From positions 1,612,001-1,676,000 of the forward strand of contig MSED01000001.1 in assembly GCA_002099365.1 (NCBI GenBank): a stretch of 64,000 nt of DNA, read 5' to 3'. Within the stretch, counting starts at the first letter, position 1. Every line of letters starts with the position of its first letter. Source of the DNA: Phialophora verrucosa (lineage: Eukaryota > Ascomycota > Eurotiomycetes > Chaetothyriales > Herpotrichiellaceae). The notes below the pieces were generated by a model, which was not told where the DNA came from, ran no database searches, and saw only the letters and a list, made by a program, of their open reading frames with translations. Positions 32,110 through 43,317 of the stretch are shown piece after piece. The position numbers and the translations under genes were made by a program.

Positions 32110-33807
32110 ATGGACCATTCGACGAGCTTCACCAGATCGAAGCAGGCAAAGAAGACCTTCTCTGGATGCTGGACCTGCAGGGAACGCCACGTGCGCTGCG
32201 ATGAGGGTCGACCACGTTGCAGCAGATGCAAAAAAGGTGGCTTCTCCTGCCGGGGATACGGCATCAAACTTGTCTGGGTCGACCCAGACACGAACGAGCG
32301 GCAACAAAAAATAAGACGCGTCATCGAAGATCCCACTCCACACCATTACGGGTCATGCTTGATGCCTATCGATGTTCAGAGAGCGTTGGACCGGCTGGAA
32401 CAGGACAATGTGTCCTCCGTGGGGCCCTTCTCCGTCCTCAATCTACATTCCGAGCTGCAGAGCGGTCTAGCTTGCACGCAGGATCCAAGCCAGTATGATG
32501 CTCAAGTTTTCGAAACCTCGTCTAGCTCCTCGCCTTCTGTCACGAGCGACGTTGATCAACAAGAACAAGCCGCAACGACTAGGCACCGAGCCAGCAGCAT
32601 TACCAGCCACTCCCCAAGCAGTGTTGGTTCCACGTGCATAGCCTATCGTCACCTTGATCTGTTGCCACGGCCAAAGGAGCAGCGTGAGCTCATTCACCAT
32701 TGGGTCACGTTCGTGTCGTGGCATCTGGTTCCAGTTGACGGACCAGACAATCTTTTCCGAAGTGTGCTCACACCGATGGCACTGGACGGCTTGAAAAGTT
32801 CGGCACAGGAGTCCCATGGTCGAGTTGCCCTCTTCCACTCACTATGCGCAACGTCGGCATACAGTCGCGGTCAACTTCTCAGCGACGCTAGGGCCCTAGC
32901 CCTTGCAGCAAAGCATTATCACCTGGCACTTTGCCACCTTCGGCACACCCTCGCAAGCCTGACAGGTAGCGAACTAGATGCACAGCGCGACTCCATAGTC
33001 GCAACTATCACAATGTTCTCGGTGATGGACATGGTCACTGGCCGCTCCTCGGAGTGGAGAACGCATGTTGAGGGGGGCGTGTCGTTGTTACCTACGGGAG
33101 AAGGTAAAATATGGAACAGCGACAAGCGCACTTCAATGATCTACCAGAGCTACCTCGCCGTCGCAACACTGTGTAACATTGAGCTGCCCCCGGCCGTAGC
33201 TGTTGAGTCGGAGGGATGCAGCTGTTATGTGCTCGATACTCTATTCGGCTTGACACGTCCCATACTTCAGTATATCATCAAGCTCAATTCGCTGCTGGGT
33301 AGGACTGCGGCGGGAGACATAGATCCGGAGTTGCTGAACCAACTGGGGGAAGAGACGCGCCTGAACTCGCCAGAGATCATCAGTCTAGGAAGCATAGTCG
33401 ACCCGCGTGCACGACAACTGGCTCGCCATCACGCGTTCGTCTTTCACTATGCTAGTCGCATTCATTTCGAAAGGGTCGTGCGCCGCACTGCACCGGTCGA
33501 GCTTCAGGATCTCGTTGCGCAAGCCGTCGAACACTTGGAGGAGATTGAGCGGCTAGGCGCAGACACGGTCGGTTGCACACTGATCTGGCCACCTTTCATC
33601 GTAGCTTGCGAGTGTCTGAGCCCTGATCTGCAGAATCGTGTGCTGGACTGGTACAAGGTCAAACGCCGTCACGGCTTTCTGAACCTTGAAATCTCGAAGA
33701 ATCTTGCGCAACAGGTGTGGCATCGGAGAAACGAGGCACCAGATGATATTGACGTTCACTGGCAAGACGTGCGGACCGATTTAGAGATTGACATTGTGCT
33801 TGCGTAA
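32110..33807 (+). CDS. Zn2Cys6 (Gal4-type) transcription factor
   Basis: This is an intronless protein of 565 residues. The binuclear zinc cluster is at the N-terminus with six Cys at residues 20, 23, 30, 37, 40 and 47 (spacing 2-6-6-2-6), flanked by basic residues. A Ser-rich linker follows (about 140-175). The C-terminal half (from about residue 190, ELIHHWVTFVSWHLVPVD) resembles the fungal-specific regulatory domain of sterol-uptake or Arg-regulator-type factors. It should act in the nucleus as a DNA-binding regulator. It lies between the ureido hydrolase and the decayed second symporter, so it may control that block, but this is inference from position. Introns are not needed, as the single frame is full length. 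Confidence 0.9.
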   Translation: MDHSTSFTRSKQAKKTFSGCWTCRERHVRCDEGRPRCSRCKKGGFSCRGYGIKLVWVDPDTNERQQKIRRVIEDPTPHHYGSCLMPIDVQRALDRLEQDNVSSVGPFSVLNLHSELQSGLACTQDPSQYDAQVFETSSSSSPSVTSDVDQQEQAATTRHRASSITSHSPSSVGSTCIAYRHLDLLPRPKEQRELIHHWVTFVSWHLVPVDGPDNLFRSVLTPMALDGLKSSAQESHGRVALFHSLCATSAYSRGQLLSDARALALAAKHYHLALCHLRHTLASLTGSELDAQRDSIVATITMFSVMDMVTGRSSEWRTHVEGGVSLLPTGEGKIWNSDKRTSMIYQSYLAVATLCNIELPPAVAVESEGCSCYVLDTLFGLTRPILQYIIKLNSLLGRTAAGDIDPELLNQLGEETRLNSPEIISLGSIVDPRARQLARHHAFVFHYASRIHFERVVRRTAPVELQDLVAQAVEHLEEIERLGADTVGCTLIWPPFIVACECLSPDLQNRVLDWYKVKRRHGFLNLEISKNLAQQVWHRRNEAPDDIDVHWQDVRTDLEIDIVLA

Positions 33808-34444
33808 GCTGTGTCAGAGTAGGATATAAAAGGTTCCTTGATTGTTGTCTGAAGCTCCTACTCAAGAATCAACTATAAACAACCAGTCGACCTAGTACTC
33901 CGGGGCTGGAAACGCCCAACCCCTTCTCCTTTGAAAAGCTGGAGTCTGTGGATGCACATATTTGATTGGAAGGATGGTAGTTCTAGGATGTCAAGCGTGG
34001 TCAGAAAGGATTACTTTCAACGCCACACATTCCCAGCACGCCCCCTCCTAATACCAAGACCGATAAAGAACGAAGCGAGCGAGCATCTCAAGCCGTTATG
34101 GTTGAGTACAGTTACGGCAGTACATGTCATGAATCATGGAATGCTACGACTGGGGCTCCGGTGATATGCTCAGATAGATGTTAAACTTCACGAGGGTTCC
34201 GGCGTCCTGAGACGTCTCCTGGGACTCTGAAGTCGAACTATTCGTGACATTTCCTTTTGGATGCACCACTCATGAGCCTAGCTGATGGCCATATCCGCTG
34301 GGTTGGTATCGATAGAGGTATCAGGAGTACAAACCCACACATCAGACACCCTACAAAGTCACGGTGTGTGGAACTCTTTGTGGACTTCCCACCATAAACA
34401 CCTGGACCTGCTCATAGCTTTAGACCCCTTGATCAGAAGCTTAA
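33808..34444. other. Intergenic region, probably decayed DNA
   Basis: Between the regulator and the symporter relic. It may once have held the N-terminal part of the symporter, but I find no recognisable remains of it. Confidence 0.5.
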
Positions 34445-35395
34445 GTGCCAATTGTCTCTCATCCACAGTATGCTTCTCCAAGTGCGTCGGAAAAACAGCT
34501 GATGTGGGTCTCCCACATGGGCGTCTGTTTCTGGGGTCTGTGCATGGCCGTCTTTGGCATCATGCTCTACAAAATCGGCATCTCCCTCGGGTGGCTGTTT
34601 GAATTCGTCGGTTGTGGCTCGGGCTCCGCTGCCCCCATCGTCTTCTTGGCCATGCGCAGTCGGGCCCCCAGCAAGTGGTGGTGCTTTGCCTCCATATGGA
34701 TCGGCCGCTTCTGCGCCATGGCCTCGTGGCTCGCCATTGCTGGGTGCTTGAATGACGGCGAAATCTCCGTCGAGACCACCGGTCAAAACTACCCGATGCT
34801 GGCAGGCAGTGTCGCTGGCGGCACCATGAGTTTCACCATCGCCTTGATTGGAATGTGGATCCATCCGGAGTCATACGATTTCTCCGCCATGAAGAGCATC
34901 GGACAGTCCCTGCTCCTGCAAGGACAAGAACCAGAAGACACCCGAGCCGGGTCGGACATGGAGACCAAAGGCAGCAGCGAACCGGCGTAGTCAATGAGCC
35001 CGCGACAGGTGTGTCCGCCGCCGACCCAGAAAAGAGCCTTTCTCCCGATGTCGTCGCGTGGTCCCCGTCTGTTAGCCTGGTCTCGGGGCGAGATTCCGAT
35101 TTGGCTTTTCTCCTGAAATCCTTTGTCCGCTCGCTCTGGGGTCTCGCTCGTGCTGTGCACCATCTTGGTCATCATCATTCCACTCCCCCATCTTTTTCTC
35201 GTCGGTGGTATATGGCAAAGCTGGATTCACTACCTGGATCAGTCTGGTGATTGTCTGGCTGCTGGTCGCGGCTCGTGGCTGCATCCTCTACCCCATCTGG
35301 GAGTCGCGTGAAGCTCTGATGCACATTGCAAAAGGCAGTTATAACGACCTGAGGGGTAAACGTCCTGTCTGGGCTGGGACTACGAACTCAAACCT
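34445..35395 (+). pseudogene. Decayed C-terminal part of a second DUR3-like symporter
   Basis: From 34445 the frame reads QYASPSASEKQLMWVSHM, then GISLGWLFEFVG and ETTGQNYPMLAGSVAGG, the same order as the intact symporter at 24794-27378 (GIDLGWLFLVMG; TTGASYPTLAGNMAG). A TAG ends that frame at 34990. Later pieces fall in other frames: EPATGVSAADPEKSLSPD, VLCTILVIIIPLPHLF and FTTWISLVIVWLLVAARG followed by LYPIWESREAL near 35330. The N-terminal two thirds are missing, and at least two frame changes plus stop codons are seen, so no working transporter is possible. The amino-acid identity to the intact gene is modest, so this is an old paralogue rather than a fresh copy. Confidence 0.8.
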
Positions 35396-36882
35396 CTCGG
35401 AACAACCTCTCTCTCTTAGGGTGGGCCAACACCCTCGTTACATTACTACGTGCGGAATCTTCCTCCGCCTCTCCGCATTCTTTTGAGTTGGACATGGAAT
35501 ACGTCGTTCTTTGGTACTACTTCCCTTATCGCCGACAGATGGAGGGAGAGAAGTGTTGGTGGGAAATCATGGAACGGCAAAAAGAAGACCTGTTTGGTTC
35601 TAGGCGGCCTTTACGTCAACTCCTCGATTTGTTGTACGGAATAGAGAGAGATAGACAAGAATTCGACTCACGTTGATAATGGCAAACGCGAAAAGTGAAA
35701 CTGTATTCGGTGGACGCGTTGTTGGTGGCCGGCTCACACATCATTGTTCTTCTCATTGCCAATACTACAAACCTGTGGACTCTCCCGATCATAGCCTGAC
35801 CATCACCCGAGACGTACATATGAACTCTTAAAGTCTCTCGTCAACCCCAACCGAGGGTGGTACTTCGTTGGCCAAGCAGAACCAGGGCCGAAGATCCTCC
35901 TAAGATCCAACAGCTGTCAGGAAGAGAGGTCCACAGGCCCCTGGGGACCGCCCAAATGACCGCTGAGAAGTTTAGTGACCAATAATACCGGATCTTGGAC
36001 CAAGTCTTACTCTAGCTTATGTATATGCACAGACTAAACAGCCCGTTCATGACAACCCACATCCTAACGTTCTTCACGAATCCCCAAAAGCTGACAGAGT
36101 GGTAGAAAGTACATTACATACAGTACCACAGTATTTTCTGGCCCACCGATCGATATTCACACCCCAACTCCTGGTACTGTTGCACGGTAATAAAGCGAGT
36201 TTCGTCCACCATGGCGTTCAACGCAGTTTTCATTCTTTTCTTTCCTTTCCCCTCGCCGGCGACCGGTGTGGTAGGGGTTAATAGACATGCAACGACCTTT
36301 GGAGGCTGTGCTGAGTTAAGCCGGGAAGGGAAGCATAATTAAAGGTACTGTAGGAGGGCTCATACTATTTCATTGTGGGTTTTGAATTTCGGGTATACCG
36401 CCAGAAAAGTTCCGATGAGAAGCAGAGCAAAAGTCGTCACGTCAGGCTTTCTTGATACATGTTAGAGCCCAGTTTGGATAGTGGTACTACCCCCGACTGT
36501 ATTGTATATACTGTGGCTGCCTAAGCCCTGGTTTTCCGCTGCGACATCTCTCGGCAGTTGGACGCGGTTCATTCTCACAGGGGCAAAAGTGAAACCATTT
36601 CGGTCAGACTGTACCTCGTACAAGGATATGAGTTGTACTGTAGAAAAGTGTTCGCTCCCTCTGCCTATGGCATTAATTTTGAGGGGGGGAAACGTTGTGC
36701 CAAACAACGTCGTGGCATACATGCACGGGTGGTCACAGCGCGCTACCTATGAATTACAGTACTCGCACGTGAGTCGTTGGGATGATTTCTTCCACATCGA
36801 TCGACACCTCTCGAGAAATGGTCAATCTAGCTCGACGCATAGAATGCCTTCTTTTCACTCTCAGTGGAGTCCCCCCCGCGAT
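35396..36882. other. Gene-poor intergenic region
   Basis: About 1.5 kb with no supported gene; ORFs here are short, and the one at 36481-37239 is antisense to a spliced gene. Nothing structural stands out. Confidence 0.55.
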
Positions 36883-37760
36883 CTACACAAAGTGAGGATC
36901 CACAGTCACTTGCGGCAAGCAAGTATACTTTGTCGTGGTCCCTATATTGGTGTCCCAGAACGTGCAGGTATTTCCGTCGCCCCCGTATCCGTACTTGGCT
37001 TGTGCGAAATAGAAGTCGGGGGCGTTGTTGTTGAGGCTACAAAAAACCATCAGTCAACGCACAATACAGTGCAGGGTGAACGTATTCTTGTATGTGACGT
37101 TCCGGGGGATATGAGAGTACTGGAACTCTGGCATTGGCTATGGATTTTGTACTTACCAGGGAGGATCCCCAGGGACGGCGTTGCACATCCTGCACATGTA
37201 GGACCCTGGCTTGTCGCACCGGTTGTATGTGGCCCCTAGGTTCGGTGTGCCCGGGTATGTGAGTTTTCCGTCGGTGCCGGTGCCGGTGCCGGGTGCGCAG
37301 CCTTTGCTGTAGAAGATCCTGCATTGCCAGCCTTGAGGGGGCTAGGGTAGAAAAGGAGGTCAGTTAGAAGACGGACGGCCTCAACAAGTATTTGGCGAAC
37401 TTTTGAAAATTCGGAAACGTGATGCAAGCTTACACCGAAGGAGGAAGCAGCATCGGCAGGATAGTCGAAACAATGGTAGTCTGTCACTGCCGTCCATTTA
37501 CATTTGCCTGCCCAGTCCTTGCTGTCGCAAATGTAGGTGCCGGCCGGGGGTGATCTGTCCGCTAACCTTGCAGCGTCCGACTCGTCAACGTAACCCTCGT
37601 CATCTGGTGTCAACGGAGGAGTGGACATCCATGTTTGATTGTCGCTCATTGGGTCAATAGCAGCTGCTGTGATTTCCGGAAACGCTTGCGCCGCAACGAC
37701 TGCTCCGAAGGCGAAGACGGCAATGGCGACAGTCGAGAGGGCGAAGGTGAATGCGTGCAT
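36883..37760 (-). CDS. Small secreted cysteine-rich protein
   Basis: The exons are 37760-37434, 37341-37157 and 37036-36883, giving 221 residues. Introns are 92 and 120 bp with GTAAGC and GTAAGT donors, and the phases match. The N-terminus is a clear signal peptide (MHAFTFALSTVAIAVFAFGAV, cleavage probably near residues 24-26). A Pro/Asp-rich spacer follows, then a Cys-rich part with 11 Cys: YICDSKDWAGKCKW, DYHCFDYP, WQCRIFYSKGC, NRCDKPGSYMCRMC and GDPPC, with two more near the end. One potential N-glycosylation site (NQT) is near residue 41. I do not recognise a named family; similar small secreted proteins occur in fungi and some act outside the cell on hosts or walls. Splicing is inferred from frame and consensus, and the antisense ORF at the same place is a shadow. 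Confidence 0.75.
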
Positions 37761-37979
37761 TTTGTGTGGAAGACTGCAGTAAGGTGCGCGTATTGCTGAA
37801 CAAGAAGGAGTGACATTGTCGGACTGCCTTTTCCTCCAGACCTAGCATATAAGACGTGCCTTGCGAATATTGACTCCCACTTGCGGATGTTTCGGTCTGG
37901 ATTTGGTTGTCTTGGCTATCTGCGCTTATCACACCAAGACATATCTTCAGCCCGGCGGATGCAGCTCCTCGACTGGCCA

Positions 37980-39065
37980 TTACTGCTCGTGTGCAAACAC
38001 ACTTACCAACGTGCCAATGTGAGGCAAGATTTCGACGTGAAATTCGTCGCCCTGCGTGATCGTGACCTTCGGCTTCCTCACGATGCCCACCCCCGCCGGC
38101 GTGCCCGTGATGATCAGCGTGCCCGGCCGTAACGTGGTACCCTGAGACAAAAAGCTGATAAGCTTGGGGATTGAAAAGATCAAATCGTCCGTGCCGCAAT
38201 CTTGCAGCACGCTCCGTTCTTCAGCCCTCGGACACGCAATTTCGACGGATCGGGAATCACTGACGGCGACACCAGTGCTGGTCCAATGGGACAGGCGCCA
38301 TCAAACCCCTTAGAGAAGCTCCATTGGCTCTGAGCGAACTGCGGTGTGCGGCTGGAGATGTCATTGCAGGCCGTGTATCCCAGTACATGAGACATGGCGT
38401 CAGCTTCCGAGACGTTCTTGGCCGTTTTGCCAATCACGACGGCGAGCTCGGCCTCGTAGTCGCCACAGTCGTCGATCTGTGTGATCTTGGGCAGAAGAGT
38501 CGGGGCAGGCCAAGGATCGCCCAGAGATGTATCTGGTTTCCTGGCCGGGTTGAGCGCGGGTTTAGACAACGGGCTAGGCAATTTGCAAGGCGAGCAACTC
38601 AACTCACATGAACACGGTTGGCATGGTTGGCAAGGCCATATTGACCTCAGCGGCATGTTGCTTGTACTGACGGTTTATGAAGGTGGTTAGCAAGTCCGCC
38701 AGCGCTGGCTTCTACAGAGGCAAATAGTCTCACGTTCAAGCCAATGCATCGGATGGTGCCGACTTCAGGCCCAGCCAGTGGAGAGAGCACCCGGTCAATG
38801 ACGGCGCTTGTCCCAGTTCCTTGACCAGGGGACAAGACGGATGATCCGGAGAAGATATCAACCGCGACATCTTGGCCTTTCCGCAAGGCAAGTCCGACGT
38901 CGACATTGTCGTTTCGAGGTTGTCCAATGAGGATTTTCGACGAATCCCACCGTGGGACAAATCGGACCAATCCTGATGACAGAACGGTGAGCTTCCAAAC
39001 AAGCACCCAGGAAGACCGACTGACTTACGCTTCCACGGAGCAGGACATGCTGCCTTTCTGAGCAT
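37980..39065 (-). pseudogene. Fumarylacetoacetate-hydrolase (FAH) family gene with an apparent frameshift
   Basis: The exons inferred are 39065-39029, 38972-38734, 38666-38608 and 38540 onward, with introns of 56, 67 and 67 bp. The protein begins MLRKAACPAPWKR then LVRFVPRW, and contains GTIRCIGLNYKQHAAEVN, VFMKPDTSLGDPWP, DDCGDYEAELAVVIGK, GYTACNDISSR and GFDGACPIGP, all typical of the FAH family (C-C bond hydrolases such as fumarylpyruvate or acylpyruvate hydrolase). Near 38207-38212 the frame must shift by one base to continue as VLQDCGTDDLIFSIPKLISFLSQGTTLRPG and GTPAGVGI. No intron can explain the shift, so a one-base loss or sequence error is likely. The 3' end is also uncertain: a GTAAGT at the end of HIGTL may be a donor to a further exon. 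If restored it would fit aromatic catabolism. Confidence 0.75.
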
Positions 39066-39695
39066 GCTGACCTTTTACGCCCGGTGGTCTGATCTCAGCT
39101 TGAGATGTGTGGAAGAATAGGAAAAAGGGGAGACGAGAAGTAATCGGGCAATGTAGGGTCGGAATATCGATGTCCCGGGCCTTACAGTAACTGCATAGTA
39201 CGGTGTACCTCGTACAGGGTCTGCCTTATAGGTGCGTCTTCCGGGGGGTTCGGCGGCGGGCAGCAACGACAACGGCTACCCACCACTGCCCCACCAAATC
39301 GCATTCGTGGGGACGACGTCCTCTTATTCCGTTTCAAAAACATCTGGCGTGGATTTACCTGATGTAAACCGTACAGTCACCATCGTGAAAAGGTAGGCCC
39401 AGTCAGGTCAGGACAGTTCAATTCAAGGCCTTCGGTGCGCTTTGCAACTAAGTCGTCCTTGAAAGCGAACCCCGCAAAAACAAGATACAAAGACGGTCCC
39501 GAGTCGCCACCTTATTCTCCGAGCTTGAGAATCACCACCGTGAAGCAAAAGACCGAAACGAGACTCGAGCAAAGAGATCACATCGCCGGCACCGGGAGCT
39601 GAACACGATCTCGACAGAAAAGGACACCACAGACCCAATACCTGCCCTCCTGTCTTCTCGTTACTCGTCTCCCCGTATAGCACTTCGTCAACAAA
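39066..39695. other. Divergent promoter region between FAH-type gene and DUF3500 gene
   Basis: 630 bp between outward-facing starts; no coding or RNA gene is recognised. Confidence 0.55.
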
Positions 39696-40976
39696 ATGGC
39701 CGAGTCAGCACCCGCCAGCGCCTACCGGGAATACCTCCCGGACCTGTCCATCCCGCGCTTCACCACCATGGCCAAACAAGACGCGCACGTCTACGCCAAT
39801 GCGTTCAAAGAATCCGGCATCCCACCCTGGATCCACGCGCTCTACAAGCACTGGCTTGAACTACTCAAGGAGCCGTTCAAGGGCGTGACCAGCGACGGCA
39901 AGGTGCGACCGGGCCTCTTCAAGATCCAGGACGAAGGCATCCCAATCGTGGACATCGTCTCCAAGACCGAAACTCTCCTGTCGCGCCTCTCGCCCGCCCA
40001 GACGGCAAAGCTAACGTACCACATCGACAGCCCGGAATGGCGGACGTGGTCGAACCCGGAGTTCCTCCTAAGCGACAAGGGGATCCGGCTGGATGAACTC
40101 GACCCCTCGGTGCGGGATGCCGTGCTCGCCGTCCTGGCCGCGACGCTCTCCCCGGAGGGCTACGAGAAAGCGATCTCGGCAATGCGCATCAACGGGTTCC
40201 TGGGCGAGCTGGTGAACGGGACGGCCGTGATGAACGAGTTCTCATATAATTTCGTCTTATTCGGCGCCCCGTCCACGACGGCACCCTGGGGATTCAGCTT
40301 CTACGGCCACCATCTGTGCCTGAACATCTTCTTGTACCGCACCCAGATCGTGATTTCGCCGTGGTTCACGGGCGCGGAACCCAACATCATAGACCAGGGC
40401 CCTTACAAGGGCACGCGCATCCTGCACGAAGAGGAGAGACTGGGCCTCCAGCTCATGCAGTCCCTCTCCGCGGCCCCGGGCGTTCAGGCCCAAGTCCAGA
40501 CCTACAAGGCGATGCGCGACCCGGCCATGCCCGAGGGCCGCTGGAACCACGACGACCAGCGCCACCTGTGCGGCGCATACCGCGACAACCGCGTCGTGCC
40601 GTACGAAGGCGTGGTCGTCTCGTCGCTGGGCCAGCATCAGCAAGATCTCGTCAGCGCCATCCTGACTCAATATCTCCTCTACTTGCCGGAGAAAGCCCGG
40701 GCCATCCGCCTGGCAGAATACCAAGCCTTCTATCCGGAGACGTACTTCTCGTGGATCGGCGGCTTCGACGATGACTCCCCGTTCTACTTCCGCATCCAGT
40801 CACCGGTGGTGATCGTCGAGTTTGACCACCATTCCGGCGTTTTCCTGACCAACAAGGAGCCCGCGAAGTTTCATATCCATACGTTGTTGAGGACGCCGAA
40901 TGGAGGCGATTATGGCATGGCACTGAGGCCTCTGTGCGAGGGGAGTGTTAATCAGGATTTTGTATGGAAGGGATAG
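39696..40976 (+). CDS. DUF3500-family protein
   Basis: This is an intronless protein of 426 residues from the ATG at 39696, with GC-rich codon use. Family-like stretches are GFLGELVNGTAVMNEFSYNF, WGFSFYGHHLCLNIF, and near the end VIVEFDHHSGVFLTNKEP followed by KFHIHTLLRTPNGGDYG. This His/Asp-rich C-terminal pattern is characteristic of DUF3500 proteins of fungi and bacteria, whose activity is not established; the clustered His and Asp might bind a metal. No signal peptide or membrane segment is seen. It is divergent from the FAH-family gene, and such proteins often neighbour catabolic genes, which is only suggestive. Confidence 0.85.
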   Translation: MAESAPASAYREYLPDLSIPRFTTMAKQDAHVYANAFKESGIPPWIHALYKHWLELLKEPFKGVTSDGKVRPGLFKIQDEGIPIVDIVSKTETLLSRLSPAQTAKLTYHIDSPEWRTWSNPEFLLSDKGIRLDELDPSVRDAVLAVLAATLSPEGYEKAISAMRINGFLGELVNGTAVMNEFSYNFVLFGAPSTTAPWGFSFYGHHLCLNIFLYRTQIVISPWFTGAEPNIIDQGPYKGTRILHEEERLGLQLMQSLSAAPGVQAQVQTYKAMRDPAMPEGRWNHDDQRHLCGAYRDNRVVPYEGVVVSSLGQHQQDLVSAILTQYLLYLPEKARAIRLAEYQAFYPETYFSWIGGFDDDSPFYFRIQSPVVIVEFDHHSGVFLTNKEPAKFHIHTLLRTPNGGDYGMALRPLCEGSVNQDFVWKG

Positions 40977-42132
40977 GGCGACAAAGACGCAGTGACTAGC
41001 CGGGCCGGTCAGAGGGACTGCTGTTGCCTAGATACCAGACTGGAGCCAAGTTGGACAAGGGGCAATTGTTCGGGAAGTAGGTTGGATTGGAGTGGAGTGG
41101 AGGGGAGTAGAGATACCGTAGAAAATAGAGGTAGTAGTGCCGTCTGGTGAGCTTGCGAGTTCCAATGGAGGGTGGGTAGGATGGATAACCGTTGCGGTTG
41201 CGAAAATATTGTGAACCAAATGGGAGTGTTGAAATCCATGGACTCTTCTCTCGGACCAACACCCGGGTTTGACGCCAGTCAAAGCCTTAATATCGTCACA
41301 GGTATAACTGTCAAGACGCTCACACAGACAATAGGTGAATTTCAGGCATCCTACTGCCTAACTTGTGAGACGTCAGCTGGAGCTGTGCTTGCCTCGAGGC
41401 ATCCCTCCTCTTCCGAGCTTGGTAATGGGCCTGTCTTGCATGGTGTAGTTCCGAGACCACGAATAATCATGCTGGCCGTCGGATTATTCAAACCACTTTC
41501 CAACTCGACCACCCAATTGCTGGCGGTCTTGCTCCCTGGCGCTCAGAGCATGATGCATCTCTTTCTCATGGGGGTGTTCGAGGCCCCTGGCTTGGGAACA
41601 GTCCGCTCGGAAGTACACCTTCCATCCAAGAACGATATATTGAGGCGCAAGCGGCTTAGGTCGAGGATATGGTGGAGCCCCGCCGGGTTTACAGTTGACA
41701 AAGGATAAGGAAGCTACGAGTATCAGTTACCAAGGACAGAGTAGCTTCGAGCAGTTGTGGGAAACTGGGCGGGAGATGAGGTCGGTGTGAAGTAGATGTG
41801 AGGTACTGAGGAGACGAGATCGTGAGTCGCGTTTGAGATTTGGCGCAACGTTGCTACGGCGCGTGTGTCTGAATTTGACATCACAGGGCGAGCAGAAAAG
41901 GTAAGAGCAACGGATTGACCTAGAAGATGAATTTCGCGGCCCTTGCAAATAGCATTGTGGCCATACTAGACATGAGCAACTGCCTAGAGAGAGAGACCCG
42001 AGTGGTCATATCACAATTCCCCGCGGTCTTGACTCAAACATGTTCTCAGATCATGGCGCTCTACTGTAATCGGCGCATGTGCCTGCGCTTGCGCCGATGC
42101 GTGACATGGCAATTTTTCTTCTGCCATCACGC
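40977..42132. other. Intergenic region between convergent genes
   Basis: A 178-codon ORF at 41172-41708 shows no domain, membrane pattern or conserved motif and is probably chance. Otherwise nothing is seen. Confidence 0.5.
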
Positions 42133-43317
42133 CTAAGCGAAGACGACCCGCACAGCCTGAATGGTGTTTGGGTGATTGGTAAAGGTAACCACCAAGGTCT
42201 TGCCGCTCTCGTCGAAGTATGGATGTGGCACAGCAGCGTAGATCGAGCTGCCATCTGTCAGAGGCGTCGCTTGATACAATGTGATCGGGTCCGACCACGG
42301 TCCTTCAGGCTGCTGAGCGGTTTTCAGGAGCACCTTGGAGTTCATCCAGTTGTCTGTTCGATCGTAAGTTTCTCGATTCTGACAACAGCCGTCAGCCTAT
42401 AACATACCACAGTACACGAAGAGAAAGCAGTCAAAGTAGCTCGACCAGATCACTTGCCCCTGGTTGACTTGCCAAAATACGCTCTCTTTCTCTCCAACGG
42501 CATTTCCGTCGAGTCTGTCGCTCTGCCATGCCTCTCCATTCCAGTATTCGTAGCAGGCGACTTGTGTCGCTTCAATTGCACGGACTCTTGTCAGGTAGAC
42601 CCATGGATTATCCTCAATGCCATGGCCGTAGGCGTAAATGTAGTCGTTCCACCGCAATGCGCAGACGTCTCCATACCAGGGCTCGCATTTTGCATCCCAC
42701 CAGTATTGAGGAGGTAGACGGCTGATCTGCGGAACGGGAGGGTATGAGGATGTATCGAGGGTGATGGAGGCAACGCCTGCGCCCATGAGATTGTTCGTCC
42801 CGTTTGGGCGGTGATTGAGGAGGAAGAACACGATCCCTTCGTTCGGCGCGGTTGTCTCAACGGTATTGGTGATGCCCAAGGCGCACTCGGATGGATCTTC
42901 TCCGAAGGAGGATATCAGCGGGCAAAATTGTGGAGGATAGCCGTCCGAGTTGAGGACGGGATCGACAACCACGAGAGGGTTCTGCGTGGCTAAAGCAACC
43001 GAGTCGCTTGTCATACCTCGCCAAGTATCACTGTAATCGGCATCGCTGTACAAGGTGTCGCCGTAGCTGAGCAGTGCATACTCTCCGAGCTGACCTTGGA
43101 ATCCCAGATCGCGCTTGACGTAGGTTGTGGCGCTGTGAACGTCTCCGAGGAAATCAACGCAGATGATGTCGATGAAGGGAAGATATTGTTTGCAGAGTGT
43201 TGTTGAGCTGGTGGCATTTGTAACGACTGTCAAATTAGTGATCGGAAGTGGTGATGCCTGGAGAGAGATCGTTAGATATGAAAGTATATGAACGACCAAG
43301 GGTAGATAGAAGTCCAT
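42133..43317 (-). CDS. Secreted DUF4185-like (beta-propeller-type) protein
   Basis: The exons are 43317-42408 and 42353-42133, giving 376 residues. The 54-bp intron (GTATGT donor, CAG acceptor) splits a codon in phase 1 and joins YC to DNWMNSK. A signal peptide is seen (MDFYLPLVVHILSYLTISLQ). The mature part has LGDVHSATTYVKRDLGFQG, LLSYGDTLYSD, GTNNLMGAG, GKTLVVTFTNHPNTIQ and several Cys, which together resemble DUF4185 or related five-bladed-propeller glycan-binding proteins. Potential N-glycosylation sites (NLT, NAT, NGT) support secretion. The enzymatic role is unknown; sugar-cleaving relatives exist, but no catalytic residues can be assigned here. The family call is moderate. Confidence 0.7.

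Noticed and set aside
36481..37239. 252-codon plus-strand ORF
   Set aside because: It overlaps antisense the spliced secreted protein gene, whose signal peptide, splice sites and Cys pattern are more convincing.
38574..38607. 34-bp intron in the FAH-type gene
   Set aside because: Too short for a fungal intron; the acceptor giving a 67-bp intron restores the family sequence VFMKPDT.
41172..41708. 178-codon ORF in the gap between DUF3500 and DUF4185-like genes
   Set aside because: No recognisable motif, membrane pattern or leader; a chance open frame is likely.
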